A stretch of 64,000 bases of DNA, taken from Bacteroidales bacterium (GTDB taxonomy: Bacteria; Bacteroidota; Bacteroidia; Bacteroidales; WCHB1-69). Within the stretch, counting starts at the first letter, position 1. Each line of letters begins with the position of its first letter. The stretch spans positions 1 to 64,000 of the forward strand of contig JAKSMG010000008.1 of assembly GCA_024400755.1 (NCBI GenBank), written 5' to 3'. A program made the translations under genes and the position numbers. Positions 54,756-63,676 of the stretch are shown here, one piece after another. Under the pieces are notes generated by a model that had not been told where the DNA came from, did not search any database, and saw only the letters and a list, made by a program, of their open reading frames with translations.

Positions 54756-55202
54756 CTAATTGCGACGAGAATTGCAAATCAGTTCCATACGCCAGTGATT
54801 GCCGTATTCGTCGTCATATTCATAATATAACTCGTGCTGGGTCAATCTTTTGATTCGAGCCACATAATAGTACCGTTGGTTGACGATCTTAAAATTCATC
54901 ACCAACTTTTTATAGTTATCTTCAAAGCCCCAATCCCCGTAATTTGAATTACGGATTTCGTCATTATAAAACGTATAGACATCTAAAATTCTCTGATAAT
55001 AAATTTTATATAAATTACCCGGTCTATTGGCAATTCTATCGCTTTCCGTCACCAATTCGCCATTTTTATACACACGATCAACCATCCAATTGGCGATGAT
55101 TCGTTCTTCCGGCTCAACAAAACTGATTCCGGGACCTTCCTCATAACGGCAAGCGGAACAAAACAGGGCCGCCATCACTAAAAGCATTACAATTTTTTTC
55201 AT
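54756..55202 (-). CDS. Lipocalin-like small lipoprotein
   Basis: The 148-residue protein has a lipoprotein signal peptide with Cys in LFCSACRYEE near residue 18. A beta-rich body follows: IIANWMVDRVYKNGELV, then VYTFYNDEIRN and LTQHELYYEYDDEYGNHWRMEL. The layout resembles lipocalin-like stress or copper-handling lipoproteins of Bacteroidota. The ATG at 55202 is chosen over a TTG at 55211. The function is unknown. Confidence 0.7.
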   Translation of the reverse strand: MKKIVMLLVMAALFCSACRYEEGPGISFVEPEERIIANWMVDRVYKNGELVTESDRIANRPGNLYKIYYQRILDVYTFYNDEIRNSNYGDWGFEDNYKKLVMNFKIVNQRYYYVARIKRLTQHELYYEYDDEYGNHWRMELICNSRRN

Positions 55203-55222
55203 TGTCGGCAAAAATTAACGCA

Positions 55223-55230
55223 CAAAAATA
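55223..55230 (-). promoter_or_regulatory. -7 box for the lipocalin-like lipoprotein
   Basis: The minus strand reads TATTTTTG, 21 bp upstream of the ATG at 55202. Confidence 0.55.
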
Positions 55231-55234
55231 CAAA

Positions 55235-55270
55235 AAAACCGTGAATCACCCTATCGTGTTCCACGGTTTT
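55235..55270 (-). terminator. Terminator of the kamD-kamE-CoA-transferase operon
   Basis: A 9-bp stem AAAACCGTG/CACGGTTTT with an inner CAC/GTG is followed on the minus strand by seven T. It lies 39 bp past the last stop codon. Confidence 0.8.
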
Positions 55271-55308
55271 ATTTAAAGAGACAAAAACTGTCCCTTACTC
55301 AAATATCA

Positions 55309-55968
55309 TTAGATATTCATTGGTTTCAAATCATCGGCAATAATCAAAGTTGCTTCGGTTGCCGCTTGTACTTGTTCCACCGTAAATTCAGGATGGATTT
55401 CCTTCAACACAATACCTTTAGGAGTAACTTCCATCACGCCCATTTCGGTAATAATCAAATTCACCTGACCTTTTGCAGTCAAAGGAAGCGTACATTTCTT
55501 CAAGATTTTAGGATTACCTTTGGCGGTGTGTTCCATTGCCAAAATAACCTTCTTGGCACCCACGATCAAATCCATGGCACCACCCATACCCGGGGTCAAC
55601 TTGCCAGGAATCATCCAATTGGCCAAGTCACCATTTTCGTCCACCTGCATAGCACCCAGCACCGTTGCATCAACATGACCGCCACGGATAATGGCGAAAG
55701 AGTCGGCTGAACTGAAACTTACGGCACCCGGTTGAGCCGTAATAAATCCACCACCCGAGTTAATGAGGTTAGGATCTTCTTTTCCTGCTTCGGGAGTAGG
55801 ACCCATACCCATCATACCATTTTCGGTCTGAAGCGTAAGTTCAACGCCTTGGGGCAAGTAATTGGGGACCATTGTTGGCAAGCCAATACCCAAATTTACG
55901 ACATCGCCATTGTGTAATTCCTTTGCCACACGCTTAGCGATAACTTCTCTCATTTCATTTTTTTCCAT
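55309..55968 (-). CDS. atoA: Acetoacetate/3-oxoacid CoA-transferase, subunit B
   Basis: The 219-residue protein has the beta-subunit pattern: VVNLGIGLPTMVPNYL, the catalytic-type Glu in LQTENGMMGMGP, SSADSFAIIRGGH and MEHTAKGN. It moves CoA between acetoacetate and a short acyl group. In lysine fermentation this links 3-keto-acid cleavage to butyrate formation. It follows kamE by 31 bp. The partner subunit A is not next to it: a terminator comes immediately after. Confidence 0.9.
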   Translation of the reverse strand: MEKNEMREVIAKRVAKELHNGDVVNLGIGLPTMVPNYLPQGVELTLQTENGMMGMGPTPEAGKEDPNLINSGGGFITAQPGAVSFSSADSFAIIRGGHVDATVLGAMQVDENGDLANWMIPGKLTPGMGGAMDLIVGAKKVILAMEHTAKGNPKILKKCTLPLTAKGQVNLIITEMGVMEVTPKGIVLKEIHPEFTVEQVQAATEATLIIADDLKPMNI

Positions 55969-55999
55969 GATAAAATATTTTAAGTTTATATATTCAAAA

Positions 56000-56788
56000 C
56001 TACTTATTATTTCTCTTTACCATTTCCTGAGCCACATACGATGCCACGTCGTCGGCATAACTGTTCATACCGAAACCGGCATCATAACCCAATTCCTTGG
56101 CCAATTCGTGCGTGATACGGGGACCGCCGCACACAAGAATAACCTTATCACGCAAGCCTTCCGCTTCAAGCATTTCCACCAATTCTGTCAAATTCTTGAT
56201 ATGGACATCCTTTTGGGTAACGGTTTGAGAAACCAACAAGGCATCAGCTTTCAATTCAATGGCTTTGGCAATAAATTCTTCGTTGGGCACCTGGCTTCCC
56301 ATATTCAATGCTTCAAACATATCGTAACGTTCCAGACCATAATGGCCGGCATAGCCTTTCATATTCATAATGGCATCGATACCCACCGTATGGGCATCCG
56401 TACCCGTGCTGGCACCAATAACGACAATTTTTCTACCGAGATTTTCCTTAATGTAATCATCCGTTTCCTTCATTCCCATCACTGAAGTTTCAACCTTGGG
56501 AACGTGGATGGTGGTATAGTCAATGGTATGGGCACACGAACCATAACAATTGACAAAGGTAAATCCCTTGGTAAGTTCTTTATAATATACGACTTGTGGA
56601 TTTTCAAGTCCCATTTTCTTCAGCAACTGCTTAGCCGCCTCGATAGCTTCGTCACCACAAGGAACCGGCAAGGTAAAACTAACTTGTGTTTTACCGTCAT
56701 TCATTGTATCACCGTAAGGTTTGATTTTGGTCAGGTCAAGGGATTTGTCAAAATCCTTTTCCTCCATCGAATATAATCCTCCGCTCAT
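56000..56788 (-). CDS. kamE: Lysine 5,6-aminomutase beta subunit
   Basis: The 262-residue cobalamin-binding subunit works with KamD to move the terminal amino group of D-lysine or beta-lysine. The base-off B12 motif DAHTVG places the cobalt ligand at His133. Lys144 follows, the position known to hold pyridoxal phosphate in the clostridial enzyme. This numbering match supports the ATG at 56788. Later GSQV and QTVTQKD segments also fit the B12 domain. The gene is 65 bp downstream of kamD. Confidence 0.95.
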   Translation of the reverse strand: MSGGLYSMEEKDFDKSLDLTKIKPYGDTMNDGKTQVSFTLPVPCGDEAIEAAKQLLKKMGLENPQVVYYKELTKGFTFVNCYGSCAHTIDYTTIHVPKVETSVMGMKETDDYIKENLGRKIVVIGASTGTDAHTVGIDAIMNMKGYAGHYGLERYDMFEALNMGSQVPNEEFIAKAIELKADALLVSQTVTQKDVHIKNLTELVEMLEAEGLRDKVILVCGGPRITHELAKELGYDAGFGMNSYADDVASYVAQEMVKRNNK

Positions 56789-56853
56789 AATATATTGTAT
56801 TTTATTATTCTTAAATTTAATTTTTTAGAAGAAGAAATTTTCTCTAACTTAAA

Positions 56854-58410
56854 CTATTTATTTTCTTTCATTAATTTGATAAACGGGTTGAAATAATTTT
56901 CGCCCTTGGTAACAACGCCATTCAAACCTTTTCCGCCAGTCTTGCTACGCTTGATATCTGCGAACAGACCTTTGTTAAGTGCTTCAAACAGACCTTCATT
57001 CACCATATTTTCCAGCAACTGATGGGCATCATTCAAGACCTTGGCAGCACGTTGGCGTACGATACCACCTTCCTTAAATTCAACCTCATCACCAATATTT
57101 TTCATATTGTTGAAAATATATTTCGCATTTTCGATAGCCAAATAGCGGTCGCTCATAAACGGCGTGTGAATGGCTTCGGTAATCATACCAAGAAGTTGCA
57201 ACCCCTGACCTGTCCAAATAGCGATAGAATTGAATAGAGCATCCTGAATTTCGCCTTTGAAGATATTACCGGTCATAAACTTTGTAGGAGGCATATATTT
57301 CAAAGGAGCGTTCGGGAAAATTTCGCGCAACATTTGAGCTTGTGCCAACTCATAGAGATAACCGTTTTCAAGATCTGGATTCATTTCGAAAGCGTGACCC
57401 AAACCCATTTGTTCTTCGGGCATACCTGCCAGCAAGGCAAGCTGTTCGTTAATCAAGTCGGAAGCCAAAACGGTGTGGGCCTGCTCGTAGGCATCTGCCG
57501 TAGTCAGGTAGTTGTCTTCACCCGTATTGATAATCACGCCGGCAAAACCGTTGATGACACGAGAGAAATACTGGTCAATCAAGGTTCTCTGCGGATTGAT
57601 GTCGCGGAACAAAATACCATAGAGGGCATCGTTCAACATAACGTCCAAGCGTTCGAGGGCACCCATAGCTGCGATTTCCGGCATACAGAGGCCAGAGCAA
57701 TAGTTGCAAAGTCTGATGTAACGACCAACTTCCTCACCCACCTCATCAAGGGCCTTACGCATAATACGGAAGTTTTCCTGCGTGGCGAAGGTACCACCGA
57801 AGCCTTCGGTAGTCGCGCCATACGGCACATAGTCAAGCAAGCTCTGACCGGTGGTACGAATCACGGCGATGATATCGGCACCCTGACGAGCGGCAGCCTG
57901 AGCCTGTACCACATCTTCGTAAATATTACCCGTAGCCACGATCACATAGATGTATGGTTTTGGTCCTTCACCAATCGTGTTAAGGTATTCATTACGTTTA
58001 GCCACATTGGCCTTAATTCTTTGGATACATTGTTGAACGTACGGATCAACAGCTGCTTTAATTTTATCGACAGGATTAATTTTCAGTGCGGTGACATCCA
58101 ACTTTCCCGCAGAAATCTGTTCTGCTATTTGTTGAGGATTGAGTCCCGTTTCCAAGATGGCATTGCCCATATAAAACAGGACACCCTGGTTTAACAAACC
58201 CTTTTCGTGAATGGCATTAACCACCACGTTGGGAAGTGGAACTTCATTGCTGTCAACTCCATCAATACCAATTAAGCGGCATAATGTACGCTCAACGGCC
58301 ACTGTTGTATAAACATCCACAAATTTTTGCACGTCGTCGGCAATACATTTAGCCAATTTCTTTGCGGACGCAACCTTCTCAAAATCAAGACCTAATTTGC
58401 TTTTATTCAT
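56854..58410 (-). CDS. kamD: Lysine 5,6-aminomutase alpha subunit
   Basis: The 518-residue subunit forms the TIM barrel that holds PLP and the adenosyl group, together with KamE. Recognisable stretches are IGIDGVDSNEVPLPNVVV, GPKPYIYVIVATGNIYEDV, EGFGGTFATQENF and KYMPPTKFMTGNIFKG. It is the first gene of the operon. Other genes of the lysine route (kamA, kal, kce, kdd) are not seen within the window. Confidence 0.95.
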   Translation of the reverse strand: MNKSKLGLDFEKVASAKKLAKCIADDVQKFVDVYTTVAVERTLCRLIGIDGVDSNEVPLPNVVVNAIHEKGLLNQGVLFYMGNAILETGLNPQQIAEQISAGKLDVTALKINPVDKIKAAVDPYVQQCIQRIKANVAKRNEYLNTIGEGPKPYIYVIVATGNIYEDVVQAQAAARQGADIIAVIRTTGQSLLDYVPYGATTEGFGGTFATQENFRIMRKALDEVGEEVGRYIRLCNYCSGLCMPEIAAMGALERLDVMLNDALYGILFRDINPQRTLIDQYFSRVINGFAGVIINTGEDNYLTTADAYEQAHTVLASDLINEQLALLAGMPEEQMGLGHAFEMNPDLENGYLYELAQAQMLREIFPNAPLKYMPPTKFMTGNIFKGEIQDALFNSIAIWTGQGLQLLGMITEAIHTPFMSDRYLAIENAKYIFNNMKNIGDEVEFKEGGIVRQRAAKVLNDAHQLLENMVNEGLFEALNKGLFADIKRSKTGGKGLNGVVTKGENYFNPFIKLMKENK

Positions 58411-58470
58411 CCTTTTGCTTTATTTTTATGAGTTTACTTTATTGAAATATTTATTCTAGTATATAGCAAG

Positions 58471-58478
58471 CAAAATTA
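58471..58478 (-). promoter_or_regulatory. -7 box for the kamD operon
   Basis: The minus strand reads TAATTTTG, 61 bp upstream of the kamD ATG. No cobalamin riboswitch could be made out in the leader or the 280-bp gap. Confidence 0.5.
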
Positions 58479-58693
58479 CAAATATTTTTTTAGATTTCCC
58501 AATTTTTCTTCATTTTCTTTCTAATATAAATTTTGGGAAGTAAAAAATGACCACAAACACATCAGCGACGACTTCACGAGAATCGTCCAAATCATTTCTT
58601 TGCGTTATATAACGGGATTTCTTCCTCTGCTTTGCCACGACAGAAAAACAATCACAGCACTTGTAATAAGGCTATGATACAAGGGGACAAATA

Positions 58694-59590
58694 TCATTTG
58701 GCTTCGAGTTCAGGTTCAACGTGAATGGAAATTTGTGTTTGTTCGCCAAATTCAGCACAAAGTTCATTTTCAATTTTCACGGTAATATCGTGAGCAAGCA
58801 CCACACTCATCTGTGGGTTGACTACAATGTGAGCATCGATAATAATACACGAACCGCTTCGTCGAGTTTTAAGGTTGTGGACATTTTCGACACCAGGAAC
58901 AGTATGGATGATTTCCACAATTCTATTTTCCGTTTCCTCAGGAAGCGATGCGTCTGTTAATTCGCTCAATGCGGGGATGGACATTTTCACGGCCACCACG
59001 ACAATGACGACACTGATGACGCAACTCACAATCGGGTCAAGCACGGTCCACTGGCCGCCAAACACAATAGCACCGCCAATACCCACCAATGCGCCCACTG
59101 AGGACAACGCATCTGAGCGATGGTGCCATGCGTTGGCAATCATTACTTGACTGTTCACGGACTTGCCCACGCGTGCTGTCCACTGATACAGGAGTTCCTT
59201 TATCACAATGGAAAACAAGGCGGCCCAAAGTGCAATTCCAGCGGGTTTGGCAATCACGCCTCCACGGAGTACAAATCTAATTTCATCAATGCCATGTGAC
59301 AACAGGCTGACGCCAACCACCAAAAGCAGCAAACTGACTGCCAGCGTTGCCAGTGTTTCAAACTTTCCGTGACCGAAATCGTGACCTTTGTCCTTTCCCT
59401 TACCGGCAATTTTGACCATCACCAGCACCACGGCGTCGCTGATGAGATCCGACAGAGAATGTACGGCGTCGGCCACCATAGCGGCACTTCGGCCCCAAAT
59501 TCCAGCCACGAATTTCACCAGTGTCAGCAGCACGTTCGCCACTGCACCCCAGACAGTCACAGATATAATTTGTTTTTCTCGAGTTTGCAT
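58694..59590 (-). CDS. Cation diffusion facilitator (zinc/iron-type metal exporter)
   Basis: The 298-residue protein has four to six membrane helices and the CDF metal sites: HSLSD in helix II, FGHGKFET between helices II and III, and HHRSDALSS in helix V. A C-terminal cytoplasmic domain (VENVHNLKTRRSG) follows. It exports divalent metal ions in exchange for protons. The metal is not certain; the two histidine-aspartate sites fit zinc or iron. Confidence 0.9.
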   Translation of the reverse strand: MQTREKQIISVTVWGAVANVLLTLVKFVAGIWGRSAAMVADAVHSLSDLISDAVVLVMVKIAGKGKDKGHDFGHGKFETLATLAVSLLLLVVGVSLLSHGIDEIRFVLRGGVIAKPAGIALWAALFSIVIKELLYQWTARVGKSVNSQVMIANAWHHRSDALSSVGALVGIGGAIVFGGQWTVLDPIVSCVISVVIVVVAVKMSIPALSELTDASLPEETENRIVEIIHTVPGVENVHNLKTRRSGSCIIIDAHIVVNPQMSVVLAHDITVKIENELCAEFGEQTQISIHVEPELEAK

Positions 59591-59630
59591 AATTGTGCAA
59601 CGAAGATCGTTAACGCATAGTTTTAGGCAG

Positions 59631-59638
59631 CAAAAATA
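59631..59638 (-). promoter_or_regulatory. -7 box for the CDF gene
   Basis: The minus strand reads TATTTTTG, 41 bp upstream of the ATG at 59590. Confidence 0.55.
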
Positions 59639-59725
59639 CGATTTAAAACATTACGTTCGTTATTTTTGTCCATTCGTTTTCCGGACGCATTGAATCGCGA
59701 CACCACGGTGGTGCGTGGGATTATT

Positions 59726-61198
59726 TTATGCCAACCTTTTCAGCAATTCCACGGTAACTTTCCAAATGTTGTCGGCAGTGTCAAGGTTGACACGCTCGGA
59801 GGTGGAGTGCGGTTCAATAATAAGCGGTCCTATGGAGGCAATCTCCACACCCGGATACTTTTGTACGTAATATGCCGCCTCCAAAACAAAATGCATAGCT
59901 ACTTTCTTTGGCTCAAAACCAAGAACATCTTCAAATGTCTTACAAGTCAATGCCAATAATGGGGAATCCTGACGTTCAACCCAAGCAGGAGTATCCATTA
60001 ATAATTCCACATCATAGGCACCGTGTTTTTTGAAAATTGACGTAATACGCTGTCCCAATTCACGCATCGTTTCATTGCTGAAACTGCGAGAATGACACGA
60101 AACGGTAACCTCATCTGCTGTGGTACAAATGCGGCCTGCGTTATTGCTGGTCATAACCGTCCCCGGCATATCTTCACGCATAGCAATCATACCGATAGGC
60201 AATTCGTTGATAGCGGACACCATATCGCTGGCATTCCGCAAATATTGTCCGCACGGATTCACCTCTTCGCAACGCATATTGATGCCCGCATCGGTCGTGG
60301 CAAATTGCTGCTTAAGTTTGTCGTTATATTCGCCAACAGCATCTTTCAAAACTTTTTCATTTTCAGGTTGAACAGCCACGACAACTTCCGCAACCGATGA
60401 GATAGACGCATTAGCCGTGCCGCCATTGATGGCACATACCATCAGTTTATCAAAGCCAAAGTTTTGTATAAAACGACAGATTATCTGATTAGCGTGGCAA
60501 CGTCCCTTGTTGATATCGACACCTGAATGGCCGCCCAAACCACCATCAATCACTATACGATAAAAAATATATTTCTCTGGAACGCTCGCCCAATCGGCTT
60601 TAAAATGAGCAACCTGCAGGTAAGCACCTGCGGCTCCGACAGTAATTTCATCGTATGCCTCAGAATCAAGATTGATAACCTTGCGTCCTTTGATAAAATC
60701 CGTGGACAGCGCTTCCGCTCCACTCATTCCATCCTCTTCATTGGTGGTAGTAAGTACCTCTAACGGACCATGAACAATACTATCATCGGCCAAGATGGCA
60801 AGTGCCATAGATAGTCCCATACCGTTGTCGGCTCCCAACGAAGTTCCTTCCGCCTTCATCCAGCGGGTTTCTGTTCCGTCAGAATTTTTAACCGTTTCCG
60901 TGTAGGCACGAATTTCATCCTTCAATGGATCAAACCGATGTCCATCGCGTAGATAACCGTCTTTGGCTACGCATACCATATCCATGTGATTTAGAATTAC
61001 GACAGGTTCCGCATTCTCATGACCAGGCGTGGCATCTTTTTCAATCACCACGCAATTCTGTGCGTCACGGCGATAACGCAACCCTTGTTCCTTGGCAAAA
61101 TCACAGAGAAAATCAGCCACACGCTCCTCGTGATGAGACGGCCGCGGCGTATCATTTAATTGTTTGAAAATGTCATAAAAACTTTTTTTCATTGTCAT
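59726..61198 (-). CDS. pepD: Aminoacyl-histidine dipeptidase (M20 family)
   Basis: The 490-residue zinc peptidase cleaves dipeptides such as beta-alanyl-histidine in the cytoplasm. Metal-site motifs are VILNHMDMV, LGADNGMG and TTNEEDGMSGA. The M20 dimerization domain lies between about residues 205 and 370. It fits a peptide-using metabolism with the kam operon. An ATG two codons later (61192) is equally plausible. Confidence 0.93.
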   Translation of the reverse strand: MTMKKSFYDIFKQLNDTPRPSHHEERVADFLCDFAKEQGLRYRRDAQNCVVIEKDATPGHENAEPVVILNHMDMVCVAKDGYLRDGHRFDPLKDEIRAYTETVKNSDGTETRWMKAEGTSLGADNGMGLSMALAILADDSIVHGPLEVLTTTNEEDGMSGAEALSTDFIKGRKVINLDSEAYDEITVGAAGAYLQVAHFKADWASVPEKYIFYRIVIDGGLGGHSGVDINKGRCHANQIICRFIQNFGFDKLMVCAINGGTANASISSVAEVVVAVQPENEKVLKDAVGEYNDKLKQQFATTDAGINMRCEEVNPCGQYLRNASDMVSAINELPIGMIAMREDMPGTVMTSNNAGRICTTADEVTVSCHSRSFSNETMRELGQRITSIFKKHGAYDVELLMDTPAWVERQDSPLLALTCKTFEDVLGFEPKKVAMHFVLEAAYYVQKYPGVEIASIGPLIIEPHSTSERVNLDTADNIWKVTVELLKRLA

Positions 61199-61244
61199 AT
61201 TGATCGTTATTTGTATTTCAAAACAGAATTATACTTTAATACAT

Positions 61245-61943
61245 TTAAAATGTATTCATTGAATCCCAATGCATTGACTGAACAGGAACGAATCCTATTT
61301 TTCCATCAAATTTGACTTTGTAATATTGTGATTCTATTCCCAAACACGGAAAGCATTCGGGCAGTTCACCCTCCTTATAAGCAATCGTTGCAATCGTTTT
61401 AGATTGGGCACAGGCTTTCTCCTTGACATTCAATATTCCAAAATCAGCAGGATAAACAATGCCTTGTCCCGCTGCCGCACAAACAAAAACTTTCTTCTTA
61501 CCGGCTTTATTCACAGGAACTTGATCTTGCACTTCGATGACATAGTCTGTTGCCGTTTCCGAAACATAACGTCCTATAACCTCGTTGGTTTCCGCATCCA
61601 CGACCACTTCTGCGGCATTATGTGACCCTTCGACACCCGTGATTCTATTTTCACCACGTCCTGGAAGTGGAGCAAAAACATACAGGGATTTTTGTCCTTT
61701 ATTCGTTGAACAAATAAATCGATAGTTAGTTCCCGCTACGACTTGGCGACTAACCTGCACCGCCTTCCAATCTTTGAAAAACTCCTTGCCTTGAATAACT
61801 TGCTGAAAAATTTGACTCTCATTTTCAGACAATTCCGATAGGGTGCCGTATCCGCCAGCCAAGGGCGGAAGTGACCTTGAACAATTCTGCAACGTCAGTG
61901 TACAAAGAGCCAATAATAATGGCAATATGAATTTTTTCCTCAT
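61245..61943 (-). CDS. Cystatin/stefin-like lipoprotein with SH3-like C-terminal domain
   Basis: The 232-residue protein has a lipoprotein-type signal peptide with Cys21. Residues 30-105 look like a stefin: a Gly-Gly (30-31) near the mature N-terminus, a helix, then QVVAG at 67-71 followed by TNYRF, and a second hairpin at PLPG (92-95). In stefins the N-terminal Gly, the QVVAG loop and the second hairpin form the wedge that blocks papain-type cysteine proteases. Residues 150-232 resemble a bacterial SH3 domain (YYKVKFDGKIGFVPV) with four Cys. It may inhibit host, competitor or its own cysteine proteases at the cell surface. The ATG at 61943 lies under its promoter; the TTG at 61976 is inside the box. 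Confidence 0.7.
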   Translation of the reverse strand: MRKKFILPLLLALCTLTLQNCSRSLPPLAGGYGTLSELSENESQIFQQVIQGKEFFKDWKAVQVSRQVVAGTNYRFICSTNKGQKSLYVFAPLPGRGENRITGVEGSHNAAEVVVDAETNEVIGRYVSETATDYVIEVQDQVPVNKAGKKKVFVCAAAGQGIVYPADFGILNVKEKACAQSKTIATIAYKEGELPECFPCLGIESQYYKVKFDGKIGFVPVQSMHWDSMNTF

Positions 61944-61973
61944 AACAATAGAATCTAAACTAAAATCATTTAG

Positions 61974-61981
61974 CAAAGATA
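61974..61981 (-). promoter_or_regulatory. -7 box for the cystatin-like lipoprotein
   Basis: The minus strand reads TATCTTTG, 31 bp upstream of the ATG at 61943. Confidence 0.6.
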
Positions 61982-62052
61982 CAATTTTTATTCAAACGAA
62001 CCTATTGTTATTAAAAATAAGGATCCGAAGACAGGGAAAATGGACATAAAAA

Positions 62053-62081
62053 AAAGTTTGCAACAAACGTTACAAACTTTA
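62053..62081 (-). terminator. Terminator of the tRNA-Pro/tRNA-Arg unit
   Basis: AAAGTTTG/CAAACTTT stem followed on the minus strand by eight T, shortly past the tRNA-Arg 3' end. Confidence 0.75.
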
Positions 62082-62093
62082 TGTTTTTGAGCG

Positions 62094-62167
62094 TGATTCC
62101 GCTGCGACTCGAACGCAGAACCTGCTGCTTAGAAGGCAGCTGCTCTATCCAGTTGAGCTACGGAACC
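62094..62167 (-). tRNA. tRNA-Arg (anticodon TCT)
   Basis: Cloverleaf on the minus strand with acceptor GGTTCCG/CGGAATC (one G-T pair), anticodon loop CTTCTAA and T arm GCGTTCGAGTCGC. The discriminator is A and CCA is not encoded. Confidence 0.94.
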
Positions 62168-62173
62168 TCCTGG

Positions 62174-62248
62174 TCGGGATAGCAAGATTCGAACTTGCGA
62201 CCTCCTGCTCCCAAAGCAGGCGCGATAACCGGACTACGCTATATCCCG
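62174..62248 (-). tRNA. tRNA-Pro (anticodon TGG)
   Basis: Cloverleaf on the minus strand with acceptor CGGGATA/TATCCCG, anticodon loop TTTGGGA and T arm CAAGTTCGAATCTTG. CCA follows directly in the DNA at 62171-62173, unlike the other three tRNAs. It is upstream of tRNA-Arg in one transcript. Confidence 0.94.
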
Positions 62249-62260
62249 TTTTTGACGTTG

Positions 62261-62268
62261 CAAAAGTA
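62261..62268 (-). promoter_or_regulatory. -7 box for the tRNA-Pro/tRNA-Arg unit
   Basis: The minus strand reads TACTTTTG followed by CA, 12 bp upstream of tRNA-Pro. Confidence 0.65.
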
Positions 62269-62305
62269 CAACAATTTTCAATATAAAAGTCAAAAAAAAT
62301 TTTTT

Positions 62306-63670
62306 TTATAAACTTTCTTCAATTTGAGGCACCAAACGGTCAATATTACCCGCACCCAATGTCAATAAAACATCTGATTTATTGGATTTTACATATTGAA
62401 TGACCTCGTCTGCCTCAAGAAGTATTTTTTGCTTACAACTAAGCATATCCAACAGATATTGGGAGGTAATTCCCGGTATTGGAAGCTCTCGAGCCGGATA
62501 AATTGGAAGTAAAATCACGCTATCCAACATTGAAAGCACTTCGGCAAACTGAGGAGCAAAATCTCTTGTGCGCGTATATAAATGCGGTTGAAAAATTCCG
62601 CATATTTTCTTGTCAGGATAAATTTTTCTTACAGCCGTTACAAAAGCCCTTATTTCTTCCGGATGATGAGCATAGTCATCAATATACACAAAGTCGTCCC
62701 GCTCAATACGATAATCAAAGCGGCGTTTTACCCCATTATATATACCAATCTGCGACAATAGGACTTGCTCTTCAATTTGAATATGCCGACTTTTGCAAAA
62801 TTCTCTTGTCGCCGCAAAAGCTGCCAACGCATTCAAAACATTATAGTTTCCCGACACCGAAAGCCGAACCGGCAGTGCCCGACTTTTCCCTTCCTCACGA
62901 TAATGAAGCATAAACTTGGCTGCATTCTGTTCCAACTCTATCTCATCGGCATAATAATCACATTTTTCATCCAAACCATACAACAACTTATGTGGATGTT
63001 TCAGTTGATGAGCCACTTTTTCGTTGACGACAAGCACGTCACTAACCTGATTGGCAAACAATTGGAATGATTCTATTAATTTGGATTTGTCACCATAAAT
63101 ATCCAAATGATCGGCATCCATAGATGTAATGACACCGACTTTGGGGAACAAGGTCAAAAAAGAACGGTCAAATTCATCCGCTTCCACCACCATTGTCTTC
63201 GGATTATCCTCAATCACGACATTGGAGTCAAAATTTTTAGCAATGCCGCCAATAAAAGCCAACATCGGAAGATTTTTATGCAACAAGGTCGCCACCATAG
63301 AAGTCGTGGTAGTTTTTCCGTGCGTACCGGCAATTCCAATGGTCGGCATTTCCGCACTAATCATTCCCAATACCTGGGAACGCTTATAGATTGGCACCTG
63401 ATGCTGAAGAAAATACTGATATTCCAAATGAGTCTGGGGAACAGCAGGCGTATAAATCACGAAATCAACGTGTTCCGGAAGTTTATCAATATTTTCATCA
63501 TAATGAATGTTGATGCCCAAATTAGTCAACTGCTGGGTTATGGCACTCGGTGTCAAGTCGTAACCATACACACGATTTCCACTTTGGTGAAAATAACGAG
63601 CCAAGGCACTCATACCAATCCCGCCAATTCCCAAAAAATAAATATCCTTATTCTGAATTTTCTTTTCCAT
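62306..63670 (-). CDS. murC: UDP-N-acetylmuramate--L-alanine ligase
   Basis: The 454-residue cytoplasmic enzyme adds the first amino acid, L-alanine, to UDP-MurNAc in peptidoglycan synthesis. It shows the N-terminal GIGGIGMSALA nucleotide-sugar motif, the ATP-binding GTHGKTTTTSM, the EADEFDRSFL segment and the C-terminal YAHHPEEI motif with its His pair. The length is normal. It lies 6 bp downstream of the OmpA-family gene on the same strand. No other mur genes are in the window. Confidence 0.95.
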   Translation of the reverse strand: MEKKIQNKDIYFLGIGGIGMSALARYFHQSGNRVYGYDLTPSAITQQLTNLGINIHYDENIDKLPEHVDFVIYTPAVPQTHLEYQYFLQHQVPIYKRSQVLGMISAEMPTIGIAGTHGKTTTTSMVATLLHKNLPMLAFIGGIAKNFDSNVVIEDNPKTMVVEADEFDRSFLTLFPKVGVITSMDADHLDIYGDKSKLIESFQLFANQVSDVLVVNEKVAHQLKHPHKLLYGLDEKCDYYADEIELEQNAAKFMLHYREEGKSRALPVRLSVSGNYNVLNALAAFAATREFCKSRHIQIEEQVLLSQIGIYNGVKRRFDYRIERDDFVYIDDYAHHPEEIRAFVTAVRKIYPDKKICGIFQPHLYTRTRDFAPQFAEVLSMLDSVILLPIYPARELPIPGITSQYLLDMLSCKQKILLEADEVIQYVKSNKSDVLLTLGAGNIDRLVPQIEESL

Positions 63671-63676
63671 CTTATC

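Noticed and set aside
58411-58693. Cobalamin or lysine riboswitch upstream of kamD
   Set aside because: No B12-box-like or L-box-like conserved core could be recognised, and the gap is only 282 bp with plain AT-rich DNA.
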